From CAYWMY01 sp046352935 (GTDB lineage Bacteria; Pseudomonadota; Gammaproteobacteria; Steroidobacterales; Steroidobacteraceae), in assembly GCA_046352935.1 (NCBI GenBank), contig JAXMGR010000010.1, forward strand, positions 1-64,000: a DNA stretch of 64,000 nucleotides, in the 5' to 3' direction. The notes beneath the pieces are model-generated. The model was not told the origin of the DNA, did no database searches, and was given only the letters and a program-made list of their open reading frames with translations. Positions 46,542 to 54,512 of the stretch are shown piece after piece. The translations under genes and the position numbers were made by a program. Within the stretch, counting starts at the first letter, position 1. The number at the start of each line of letters is the position of its first letter.

Positions 46542-47719
46542 GACACGCGGTCCTCATCGTCTTCCTCAAGGAACTGCGCGAGGCCCTGCGCGACCGCCGC
46601 ACGCTGTGGACGAGCCTGTTCACGGGACCGGTCCTCGTGCCGTTCCTGTTCGTGGGCGGCCTGACCCTGTCCCTGCAGCGGTCGGTGAGCGAGACCGCGG
46701 AACGCACACGCGTCGCGGTGATCGGCGGTGCCCGCGCCGCCAGCCTCGTACAGCACCTGCGCGAGGTCGGACTCGGGATCGCCGCGCGCGACGGCGACGA
46801 GGCGGCCGCGCGGGCCTGGATCCGGCGTGCCGAGGAGCGCGTCGTGCTGGTGATCCCGGCGGAGTTCGCGACCGAATTCCGCGCCGGCGAACGCGCGCGC
46901 GTCGTCGTGCTGTCCGACGGCGCCGACGCCACGGCGCATCGCGATACCGCCCGTGTGCAGGCCGCGCTGCAGTCCTGGAGCGGCACGATCGCGGCGCTGC
47001 GTCTGCAGGCACGCGGCGTGTCTCCCGCCGTGATGGAGCCCGTGGTCGTCGATGCCGTGGATGTGGCCACACCTTCGAGCCGCGCGACGCTGCTGCTCGG
47101 CATGCTGTCGTACCTCGCGTTGCTCGTGACGCTCATGGGAGGCATGCACGTCGCGATCGACGCGACCGCGGGCGAGCGCGAACGCGGCACCCTCGAGGCG
47201 CTGCTGACCCTCCCCCGGCGACGCGAGACGTTGGTGGCCGGCAAGCTGCTCGCGACCATGGCCATGATGACGCTGGCACTCGCGCTGGTGCTGACGACGC
47301 TCGCGGTCGCGATGCGCTTCATACCGCTCGAAGACGTCGGCATGTCGGCGAATTTCAACGCCCGCGTCGCGGCGCTCTCGTTCCTCGCCCTGTTGCCCTT
47401 CGTGCCGCTCGGCGCCGCGGGCATGACGCTCGTGAGCTCGTTCACGCGCAGCTATCGCGAAGCGCAGACCTGGCTCGGGGTCGTGCTGCTGATCCCCACG
47501 CTGCCGATCGCTGTCGCGGGCGTGCTCTCGATCCGGCCGACGCTGACACTCATGGCGGTGCCGAGCCTCTCGCAGCACCTGCTGCTGCAGTCGCTGCTGC
47601 GCGATGAGCCGCTGCACGCGGGCTACTGGCTGGTCTCCGGCGCGGGCACGCTCCTCGCCGCGCTGCTGCTCGGCTGGTGCGCCGGCCGGCTGTGGCGGCG
47701 CGAGGCGCTGCTGGGCTGA
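46538..47719 (+). CDS. natB: ABC-2-type permease, NatB-like
   Basis: The 393-residue protein starts with GTG overlapping the natA stop. It has one N-terminal helix (~22-40), a large extracytoplasmic region (~45-175) and five more helices in the C-terminal half, including the RERGTLEALLTLPRRRETLVAGKLLATM motif of NatB-type permeases. It completes the exporter with the preceding ATPase. Confidence 0.86.
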   Translation: MRHAVLIVFLKELREALRDRRTLWTSLFTGPVLVPFLFVGGLTLSLQRSVSETAERTRVAVIGGARAASLVQHLREVGLGIAARDGDEAAARAWIRRAEERVVLVIPAEFATEFRAGERARVVVLSDGADATAHRDTARVQAALQSWSGTIAALRLQARGVSPAVMEPVVVDAVDVATPSSRATLLLGMLSYLALLVTLMGGMHVAIDATAGERERGTLEALLTLPRRRETLVAGKLLATMAMMTLALALVLTTLAVAMRFIPLEDVGMSANFNARVAALSFLALLPFVPLGAAGMTLVSSFTRSYREAQTWLGVVLLIPTLPIAVAGVLSIRPTLTLMAVPSLSQHLLLQSLLRDEPLHAGYWLVSGAGTLLAALLLGWCAGRLWRREALLG

Positions 47720-47823
47720 AAGGCGCAGGCCGGCGTCGCCCCGGCGCCTGATCCCCCGGGCCGGCCGCGGTCGATTCCCGCCACGCGCGCCATGCGTCGG
47801 AGGGGTTGCGGCCGGTCGACGCA

Positions 47824-48243
47824 TCAGCCGCGACCCGTGCTCCCCTCCGCCAGGATGCCGGCGACGAGCTGCTCCCGCCGCAGGGCAACCAGCGCAGCGA
47901 ACCGCGGCGCTGCCGTCGCCGCGAATTCCCGCGCCTCGATCTCGAACCGGTTGCGGTGATAGCCACGACGCAGGCATTCCACGACATACGCGGTACGCGT
48001 GAGCCGGCCCGTCGCCCACTGATGCACCACGTGGCAGTACTCGTGCAGGACGAGGGGCAGGTCGGTGGCGAAGGCGTCACCGGGACCGGCGACGTAGATC
48101 CGGTTCGGACGCGTGGTCGCCGCGGCGCCGTGCAGGCGCGCATAGCGCGAGTACTCGATCACCACGACCTCGCGGGCCGTCTCGCCCAGCATCTCGACGA
48201 GCGCGGACATCAATGGCGAGGGCAGTTCGTAGGGTCGGCCCAT
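47824..48243 (-). CDS. Small HExxH putative zinc metalloprotein
   Basis: The 139-residue protein has LVLHEYCHVVHQW with a zinc-binding HEYCH (~67-71) and a third acidic ligand candidate in NRFEIEAREFA. This resembles DUF4157-type minimal metallopeptidases. No signal peptide or helix is seen. I chose the ATG at 48243, which has GGAG seven bases upstream; an ATG ten codons earlier has none. It is divergent from the DUF2721 gene. Confidence 0.6.
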   Translation of the reverse strand: MGRPYELPSPLMSALVEMLGETAREVVVIEYSRYARLHGAAATTRPNRIYVAGPGDAFATDLPLVLHEYCHVVHQWATGRLTRTAYVVECLRRGYHRNRFEIEAREFAATAAPRFAALVALRREQLVAGILAEGSTGRG

Positions 48244-48313
48244 ACAGCGGCTCCGGTGCGGCGCTCCGATCATAGCGGCCGTTGGTACCGGACCGCTGTG
48301 GCATCATCGGCCC

Positions 48314-48784
48314 ATGACGCCGTTCGAGAGCCCCGCCGCGGACATCGCCCATCTGATCCAGACGTCGGTCGGCCCCGTGTTCCTGGTCTCCGGCGTCGGC
48401 GTGACGCTGAACGTGCTGACGACGCGGCTCGCGCGCATCATCGACCGCTCGCGGGTCTTCGAGTCGCTGCTCGCATCGGGACAGGAACCCGCGGCGCACG
48501 TCGCCGAGATGCGCCACGAGCTCGTCGTGCTTGCCCGGCGCGCCGGACTCATCAGTCGCGCCATCACGCTGGCGACGCTCTCGGCCCTGCTCGCCGCAGT
48601 GGTCGTCGTCATGCTGTTCGCGGACGCCTTCATCCGCTGGAATATCGGCGCGGCGATCGCCGGCGTCTTCGTCGCCTCGCTGCTGTCGCTGGTCGGCGCG
48701 TTTTTCGTGTTCCTCGTCGAGGTACGCATCGGCACGGCAACGCTGCGCATCGGGGAACGGGCGCGTCGCAACCAGGCGCGGTGA
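48314..48784 (+). CDS. DUF2721-family membrane protein
   Basis: The 156-residue protein has membrane helices at ~18-35, ~82-104 and ~113-135, and the family segment SVGPVFLVSGVGVTLNVLTTRLARIIDRSR near the start. The family has no assigned function. It is a single-gene unit between the HExxH and GIY-YIG genes. Confidence 0.85.
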   Translation: MTPFESPAADIAHLIQTSVGPVFLVSGVGVTLNVLTTRLARIIDRSRVFESLLASGQEPAAHVAEMRHELVVLARRAGLISRAITLATLSALLAAVVVVMLFADAFIRWNIGAAIAGVFVASLLSLVGAFFVFLVEVRIGTATLRIGERARRNQAR

Positions 48785-48843
48785 ATCGGAACGCTCGAGC
48801 GCGGCCGGATTCCTGCGGCGGGCCTGCCCTCCGGGGTCGCGTC

Positions 48844-49404
48844 TCAATGGCCCCCGCGGACGAGGATGCCCTCCCCGGCCAGCGCCGCGGCCAGTTCCAC
48901 CTCGATGCGCGCGGCATCGGCGCGGCGGATGCGCTGCAGGTGCAGCACCGGGCCGGTCAGCACCTCGACACCGCGCTTCAACACGGCGCCCGATGCGCGG
49001 ATGCCGGCCTTGTGCTGATCGAAGCGCTGCGCAGGCGCATAGCGGCTCATGCCGACGTACACGCCGAGTGTTCCGTGGCCGCGGTCCGTGTAATCCAGCA
49101 GTACGAGATAGATGTTGGCGCGCCCGCGCGGTGCCCGGTACCTTGCGGCGATCTCGTACGCCTGCGGCAGCCAGTCGATGTAGCGCATCGGCAGCCACTC
49201 GGGCACGCTCTGCGCAGCGGCCGCCCACAGCCGCGACAGGGACTCTTCGACGCGCGAGGGCCACTCGCCGCGCATCCACAGTTCGTGGATGCAGTGGGCG
49301 CCGGTGCGGCCGTCGGCGGCGGCGACGGCGGTCTCGAAACGCGTCGCGAGCTCGGCTGGCGCCACCGTGGCCAGCGGGCGTTCACCCGGAAGAGAATCAT
49401 TCAT
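48844..49404 (-). CDS. GIY-YIG-like protein with extra N-terminal helical domain
   Basis: The 186-residue protein has an N-terminal helical half (~15-90) and a C-terminal GIY-YIG-like domain. In it NIY (97-99) stands for GIY and YVG (116-118) for YIG, followed by Arg127 and His131 in QRFDQHKAG and a Glu (168/170) in ARIEVELAAAL. The key catalytic positions (Tyr, Arg, Glu) are thus present. Real nuclease activity is unproven; the N-terminal half has no family I recognise. Confidence 0.65.
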   Translation of the reverse strand: MNDSLPGERPLATVAPAELATRFETAVAAADGRTGAHCIHELWMRGEWPSRVEESLSRLWAAAAQSVPEWLPMRYIDWLPQAYEIAARYRAPRGRANIYLVLLDYTDRGHGTLGVYVGMSRYAPAQRFDQHKAGIRASGAVLKRGVEVLTGPVLHLQRIRRADAARIEVELAAALAGEGILVRGGH

Positions 49405-49490
49405 GGGTCGCCTGGGGTGACGGACGGGCTCGTGCGACGGTCCGGATGGTGCGACCGTCCTGCGCCCGGACCCGGTCGTGACGCCGATGT

Positions 49491-50255
49491 TCAGCCGGTG
49501 GGTGGAGGAATCCTGAACAGCGGTGCGACGAGATCCGAGGCGCCGGGCTGGTCCGCGACCCAGTCGATCAGGCGGTTGGCGGTCCGGCGATCCGGAAAGA
49601 TCGCGCCGTGCTGCGGCACGATGCGTTCGATGTCGAGCTGACGCACCATCTGCGCCCAGCTCTGGTTGATCTTCGCACTCGCCATGTAGCGCCTGTGGAA
49701 GCCCTCCATGTACTTCACGTGCGCATCGAAGTCGGTGACCTCGACGTAGCCGGGCGCAATCGAGGCACCGAGGTCACCGGAGAACAGCGTCCGCGACACC
49801 GGATCGTAGACCTGGAAGTTCCCGGGCGAATGCAGGAAGTGGGCGGGCAGGAACAGCAGTTCGCTGCGGCCCAGCTTCAGACGCATGCCGCCATCGGGTA
49901 TCGGTTTCAGGCGGCGGACCACCAGTTCGTCGACCCCGAAGTGCGGGATGAAACGCAGCCAGAGTTCGGAGATGTAGCCGACGGCATCGGTGAGCATCAG
50001 CCAGGCGTTCGCCGCTGCGACGATGTCGGGATCCTGATGCGAGAAGAACAGGTACTTGAGCTCACCGAGCGGAATGAGATCCGAGACCTCGTTCATCAGG
50101 TCGTAGTGGACCTTGTGACCGCCCGGATCGAGGAGGATCGACTCGATGCCATCCTGGATGAGGACCTGATTGGTCGGCACCATCTCGCCATGGCCGAAGC
50201 CCTCGAGGAGCACGAACAGGTGGTCATCGCGTTGGTAGAGACGTCGTAGGCCCAT
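49491..50255 (-). CDS. ODP-type diiron metallo-beta-lactamase protein (oxygen/redox sensor-like)
   Basis: The 254-residue protein is a stand-alone ODP domain, the MBL module of FprA flavodiiron proteins, without the flavodoxin part. The iron ligands can be placed: His73, Asp75 and Asp77 in SHQDPDI, His142 in FLHSPGNF, Asp161 in FSGDLGAS, and His216 in VPQHGAIF. Asp75 replaces the usual Glu. Stand-alone ODPs in spirochetes bind O2 and act in signalling. It is co-directional with the Roadblock gene 87 bp upstream. Confidence 0.8.
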   Translation of the reverse strand: MGLRRLYQRDDHLFVLLEGFGHGEMVPTNQVLIQDGIESILLDPGGHKVHYDLMNEVSDLIPLGELKYLFFSHQDPDIVAAANAWLMLTDAVGYISELWLRFIPHFGVDELVVRRLKPIPDGGMRLKLGRSELLFLPAHFLHSPGNFQVYDPVSRTLFSGDLGASIAPGYVEVTDFDAHVKYMEGFHRRYMASAKINQSWAQMVRQLDIERIVPQHGAIFPDRRTANRLIDWVADQPGASDLVAPLFRIPPPTG

Positions 50256-50342
50256 CGTCGGGTCTCCCGGGAATCAGGTGCCGTGGTGCTGCTGGCGGAG
50301 CCGCGCGGCTGTAACGGAAACGCGCATGCGACCCCTGCGAGG

Positions 50343-50711
50343 TCAGGCCGCCACGAGTTCGGCCGTGCGGCGTGCCGCCTTGGCGCCCTCGAGCCGGATC
50401 AGGCCCAGATTGGCGCGCACCGGAGCACGCAGCGCGAGGACGGCGCCGGGGCCGGCCATGTAGATGATCAGGATCTCCTCGCGTCCCTCGATCATCATCT
50501 GCGTGAGCCCGCCGAGCTCCGTCGTATCGGAAATCCGGTTGCCGAGCCCGATCGACGATGCGCCCATGGCTGCGATGCGTGCGGCTTCCGAATCGGGGAA
50601 GTCCGTGCAGATCGCCAGTCCGTCCACGGATCCGATCATCACGCCGGTGATGTCGGGGACGTTCTCCCGCAGCTGCTTGATCAGTGCGACGTAATCACTC
50701 TTCCTGCTCAT
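50343..50711 (-). CDS. Roadblock/LC7-domain protein (MglB-like)
   Basis: The 122-residue protein is one Roadblock/LC7 domain: KQLRENVPDITGVMIGSVDGLAICTDF, IAAMGASSIGLGNRISDTTELGG, then MMIEGREEILIIYMAGPGAVLALRA. Such proteins regulate Ras-like GTPases of the MglA type or serve as dimeric scaffolds. No GTPase gene lies in the window. I chose the ATG at 50711 because of the GAGAGG before it. Confidence 0.85.
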   Translation of the reverse strand: MSRKSDYVALIKQLRENVPDITGVMIGSVDGLAICTDFPDSEAARIAAMGASSIGLGNRISDTTELGGLTQMMIEGREEILIIYMAGPGAVLALRAPVRANLGLIRLEGAKAARRTAELVAA

Positions 50712-50903
50712 GACCACCCTCTCTGCCCGGTTCACCCGCCGGCCGGCGGATTTCCGTGTCCGGGCGCCGGAAATTCCGCCGCAATCCCGCCACCGCCGTG
50801 GCGGGATCCATGGGGGCGCCAGCGTGCCAGTTTCCCGCGGGACCAGTGTGACCGGTGGCTCAGCCCGCCCACGTCACGGTGAGTCACCAGATTCCTCTGT
50901 CAC

Positions 50904-50909
50904 TATACT
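50904..50909 (+). promoter_or_regulatory. Possible -10 box (TATACT) of the 51000-53730 operon
   Basis: TATACT lies 90 bp before the ATG at 51000. The palindrome TGAGTCA (50880-50886) sits where a -35 would be, so an activator or repressor site there is possible. The 288-bp divergent region (50712-50999) holds no gene I can support. Confidence 0.3.
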
Positions 50910-50999
50910 GAGTCCCGGGTACCAGCACAGCGACCCGGGGGGCACTGCCACGGTGACTGCCGGTCGCCGAAGGCTTCGACCACGGAGACTGGTCCAGGC

Positions 51000-52238
51000 A
51001 TGACTCTCCACAGGATTTCTGCGGTCGGCCTGTCGGCCTGGGAACTCAACTTCCTGCAGGCGACGGTCGGCGTCGCCTCCGGCATCGACATCGGGCGCTG
51101 GATCTTCGAGCAGGACTGGATGCAGGCCGACGTCGTGTTCGTCGACGCCGGCAGCCACGAAGGTCGCGCATGGCAGGCGCGGATACCGACCGCCGGCGAT
51201 ACCGCGCGTCTGCCGATTCCGGTCGTACTGCGGGACCGCGGGACAGACGAAGCACCCGCGATCGAACGGACAGTCAGTCGCCCGATCGCCTACGCCGAAC
51301 TCGTATCACTGCTCCGGGGTCTGGAAGCGGAGTTGCGTGATCACGGGGCGATCAAGGCAAAGCCGCCGCAGACCGCTGCGCCGGCCGACCCGCTGCCGCT
51401 GCAGCCGGACCCGACATCCGTGAACGTGCTGCCACCGGCAGAGCCGGCATCCGCCGACGGCTCATCCGCCGTACCGACCGACGACTCGCCGACCACCGAT
51501 GTGTCGTCATTCGTACCGGCGACCGATCCGAGCACTGTGCCCGATCCGGCAAGGCCGGAGGCGAGCGACCTCGAGATCGCGCTTGCCCGCAAGGGCCGGC
51601 GCGCAGCGCGCTTCTTCGACGACACGCGATTCCTCGGCCTCGTGCATCAGGCGATCCGGAGTGGCCAGGCAACCGTGATCTCTCATCCACGCATGTCGCC
51701 GGTGACGGTCTACCCCGCTGAACGCCGGTACGCCGCGAGCGCCGATCCCTGCGAACGTCCCGAGACGTTCCGCGCGCCCGCGCTGGAGTTCTCGTGCCGC
51801 AGCCTCGCCGGCAGTTCGGCCGAGGACCTGCGATCCAGGACCGCCGTCTGGTCCCTGGCGCGACTGCTCTTCTGTGCAGCACTGCAGGGGTCCGAAGGTC
51901 GCCTGCGGGCCGATGCGGAACCCGATGACCTCCTCGAGTTCGTCGATACCGCGGATTTCACCGCCATGCCGCTCTCGGCCGAGCACCACACGATCGTGAA
52001 GCTTCTCGCGGCGGCGCCCGGTACCCTGCAGCATCTGGTCGCACAGGGCGCTGCCGGTCTCGATGCGATCATCGATCTGGTCAATGCGCTGGAGGTGATC
52101 GGATGTCTCCGCCGCCGTCGCGTCGCGGACGTTGCGGCCCGACACCTCGCGGCCCCATCCACGCCGCGGCACGGACCGGGGAAGGCGCTGCGCCGGCTGC
52201 AGGCCATCCTGCAGTCCGTGCTCCCGGGAGGCAGCTGA
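51000..52238 (+). CDS. Receiver-like and PATAN/DUF4388-like protein of unknown function
   Basis: The 412-residue protein has three parts. Residues ~1-110 look like a degenerate receiver fold (ADVVFVDAG with a possible phospho-acceptor Asp, LPIPVVLRDRG, ERTVSRPIAYAELVSLLRGLE). Residues ~118-190 are a Pro/Ala/Asp-rich linker. Residues ~195-390 are mostly helical, with a C-terminal segment (LLAAAPGTLQHLVAQGAAGLDAIIDLVNALEVIGCL) resembling PATAN/DUF4388 signalling domains. These domains are known beside Roadblock/MglA systems. The domain names are my inference by pattern. Confidence 0.55.
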   Translation: MTLHRISAVGLSAWELNFLQATVGVASGIDIGRWIFEQDWMQADVVFVDAGSHEGRAWQARIPTAGDTARLPIPVVLRDRGTDEAPAIERTVSRPIAYAELVSLLRGLEAELRDHGAIKAKPPQTAAPADPLPLQPDPTSVNVLPPAEPASADGSSAVPTDDSPTTDVSSFVPATDPSTVPDPARPEASDLEIALARKGRRAARFFDDTRFLGLVHQAIRSGQATVISHPRMSPVTVYPAERRYAASADPCERPETFRAPALEFSCRSLAGSSAEDLRSRTAVWSLARLLFCAALQGSEGRLRADAEPDDLLEFVDTADFTAMPLSAEHHTIVKLLAAAPGTLQHLVAQGAAGLDAIIDLVNALEVIGCLRRRRVADVAARHLAAPSTPRHGPGKALRRLQAILQSVLPGGS

Positions 52239-52278
52239 TCGACGAGTGGCGCGACGCCCGGAGAGGGCGGGGAAGGAT

Positions 52279-53049
52279 TTGAAGACACCTTCGACAACAC
52301 CGGACTCCACGTCGTGCAGCGAACCCGAGCGGGCCGGCGCGGCAGCCGGGATCGCCAGCGCGGAGTTCGAGCCCGGCATGCTGCCGCCGACCACGCGACT
52401 GCTGCGACGTTTCGCCACGATGGATCACCAGCACGGATATCTGGCGTTCCTCGAGAAGCGCATCCAACGTGATCCGCGGAACCTGCGCGCGCACGTGGAG
52501 CGCGTGCAGCAGCGCGCGGCGCTCGCCGATGCCGACGGACTGTATGCAGCACTCATCGATCTCAACCTCACCCTGGGTGTCCACGGACACGGCTTGCGGA
52601 GCCAGCTGCTCGCACGTTTTTCGGATCTGCTGGACCCGCCACAGCGCGAATTCCTCGAGGCACACCTCGTGTCGGGGATCGATGCAGAGGATCCCGGCGC
52701 AACGGTCGCCGGCGTGCTGTTGTCACGGCAGATCGCCGGCACCACGCGGATCGTCACTCGCCGGGGTGATGCCGTGGCCAGCCCCGGAGCGCTCGCTATC
52801 GAGGCCAGCACGAACGGCGACGCAGCGATGGCCTGCGAGCTGCTCGAAGAGGCGCTCGAATTCGATCCGGGCCGCGCGGACCTGTCGGCGGAACTCCTGG
52901 CGCTTTGTCGGCGGACCGGCCGGCGACAGGATTTCGAACGCGCCCGCACCCGACTGCTGGGAAGGCGACTCGCCCTTGCAGCTCAGTGGGAGCAGACCGC
53001 GGCGTGGTTCCGGTCGCAGGATGCCGGCCACGACGAGCCGTCGCACTGA
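52279..53049 (+). CDS. TPR-like helical protein of unknown function
   Basis: With a TTG start at 52279 (GGAAGGA just before it) the protein has 256 residues. The first ~45 are low-complexity. The rest is helical, with TPR-like repeats such as YLAFLEKRIQRDPRNLRAHVERV and GDAAMACELLEEALEFDPGRADLSAELLALCRRTG. The C-terminus recalls the FimV-type TPR. No signal peptide or membrane helix is seen. It lies between the two other unknown genes of this operon. Confidence 0.55.
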   Translation: MKTPSTTPDSTSCSEPERAGAAAGIASAEFEPGMLPPTTRLLRRFATMDHQHGYLAFLEKRIQRDPRNLRAHVERVQQRAALADADGLYAALIDLNLTLGVHGHGLRSQLLARFSDLLDPPQREFLEAHLVSGIDAEDPGATVAGVLLSRQIAGTTRIVTRRGDAVASPGALAIEASTNGDAAMACELLEEALEFDPGRADLSAELLALCRRTGRRQDFERARTRLLGRRLALAAQWEQTAAWFRSQDAGHDEPSH

Positions 53050-53085
53050 TCCCTCTTCCAGGAATCGACGTCCCGAACGACTCTC

Positions 53086-53730
53086 ATGAACGAACGCTCT
53101 CACCCGCTCGAACTCGATCCCGGGCTGTTCCTGCTGCCGACTCCGGGAGGCGCCTGGTATGCGGTGTCACGACACGACGCAACGCCGCTCCGGAGGCTCC
53201 TGCTGGCGCTGTTCGCCCAGTCGCTGAGTCCGCGCGCCGACACGGGCACGCTGTGCGCCTGGCTCGGAACGGACGATCCACAGGCGGCACTGGCGACGCT
53301 GCGACGGGCCCAGGCGCTCGCCTTCGTGCAGGGCTGCCGCGAACCTCGTGCCGTACCTTCGCTGGGTGTCGGACAGGAGCTCGGCCATCTGCTCCCTCAT
53401 CTCTCGTCCGCGGGCAAAGGCATGCTCGTCGACTGGAACGGACTGTCGCTCGCGACAGCCGGCATCGAAGATGAGACGGCCGATGTACTGGCGGCGCTGG
53501 CCGCGGATCTCATTGCGGTCCAGGAACGGCACTCGGCGCGGCTGGTTCATCACCTCGGGCTCGCGACACATGGGTGGGCCGCGGTTAATGCACACGGCGC
53601 GAGCCGGATCGGCGCCTGGCCACTCTACGTCGGCGAGACACGGCTCATGCTGGTCCTGCTCGGCGATCCGCGCCTCAACTGCCCGGAGTTCCTGACCCTG
53701 GCCTGGCTGTTGATCAATCGCTACGGCTGA
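53086..53730 (+). CDS. Winged-helix/Roadblock-like fusion of unknown function
   Basis: The 214-residue protein has a probable winged-helix N-terminal half (~30-85: LLLALFAQSLSP, GTLCAWLGTDDPQAALATLRRAQALAFV) and a C-terminal half (~98-214) with the Roadblock pattern GMLVDWNGLSLATAGIEDETADVLAALAADLIAVQE then LMLVLLGDPRL. This suggests a second Roadblock protein in the cluster. The relation is by eye only; motif matches are weak. It is 36 bp after the TPR-like gene. Confidence 0.55.
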   Translation: MNERSHPLELDPGLFLLPTPGGAWYAVSRHDATPLRRLLLALFAQSLSPRADTGTLCAWLGTDDPQAALATLRRAQALAFVQGCREPRAVPSLGVGQELGHLLPHLSSAGKGMLVDWNGLSLATAGIEDETADVLAALAADLIAVQERHSARLVHHLGLATHGWAAVNAHGASRIGAWPLYVGETRLMLVLLGDPRLNCPEFLTLAWLLINRYG

Positions 53731-53842
53731 GACGGGGCACCCGCCGGAGGCCGGCATCTGCCCGCCGAATGGTCCCGCAACAGTCACCATCGGAGCGAGC
53801 CCGGCGTAACGCAGGGCCCATGCTGACGACCTCTCTGGCTGT

Positions 53843-54376
53843 CTATTCGGGCATCGGGAACATCTGGCCAGCCAGCGCGTCCTCGAAGCCGAAGTTCCTG
53901 AGATCGCGGATGCGCTGCGGATAGAGGATGCCGTCGAGGTGATCGACCTCGTGCTGCACGACGCGCGCATGGAAGCCCTCGACGGTGCGGTCGATCGGTG
54001 CACCGCCCGCATCGAAGCCGCGATAGCGCAGGTGACGGAAGCGCGGCACGAGGCCCCGCAGGCCCGGGACCGACAGACATCCCTCCCAGCCCTCGTCCTG
54101 CCCGGCACCGACGGGCGTGAGCACCGGATTGACGAGCACCGTATAGGGCACCGGCGTCACCTGCGGATAGCGCGGATTCGACTGCACCTCGAAGATCACG
54201 ACACGCAGCCCGACGCCGATCTGCGGCGCGGCGAGTCCGGCGCCATTCAGCGCGCGCATGGTGTCGTCCATGTCGCGGACGAGCGCGGCGAGTTCCGGCG
54301 TGCCGAACTGCGTCACCGGCGCGGCGACTTCCCGCAGCAGTGGCTCGCCCATCTTCAAGACCGGCCTGACTGCCAT
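53843..54376 (-). CDS. def: Peptide deformylase
   Basis: The 177-residue iron enzyme removes the formyl group from nascent N-termini. All three motifs are present: GAGLAAPQIG (45-54), EGCLSVPG (98-105) and QHEVDHLDG (141-149). The ATG at 54376 was chosen because GGAGGAG stands just before it. It is not next to fmt, unlike the common def-fmt pair, and follows the fumarase gene on the same strand after a 136-bp gap. Confidence 0.96.
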   Translation of the reverse strand: MAVRPVLKMGEPLLREVAAPVTQFGTPELAALVRDMDDTMRALNGAGLAAPQIGVGLRVVIFEVQSNPRYPQVTPVPYTVLVNPVLTPVGAGQDEGWEGCLSVPGLRGLVPRFRHLRYRGFDAGGAPIDRTVEGFHARVVQHEVDHLDGILYPQRIRDLRNFGFEDALAGQMFPMPE

Positions 54377-54512
54377 GCTGACTCCTCCACCGGACAGGCC
54401 CGCGAGCCTTCCTGCAACGCGCGCCGCCGTCCGTCCAGCCCGGCCGGGCAACGGCGCGGGCGCATCGCCCGGGATCCGGCCGGCCGCGGCGAAGAGCGGC
54501 CGGCGGTGGACG

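Noticed and set aside
47720..47823. GC-rich inverted repeats between natB and the HExxH gene as a bidirectional terminator
   Set aside because: Arms are short (5 bp) and lack T-tracts on both strands.
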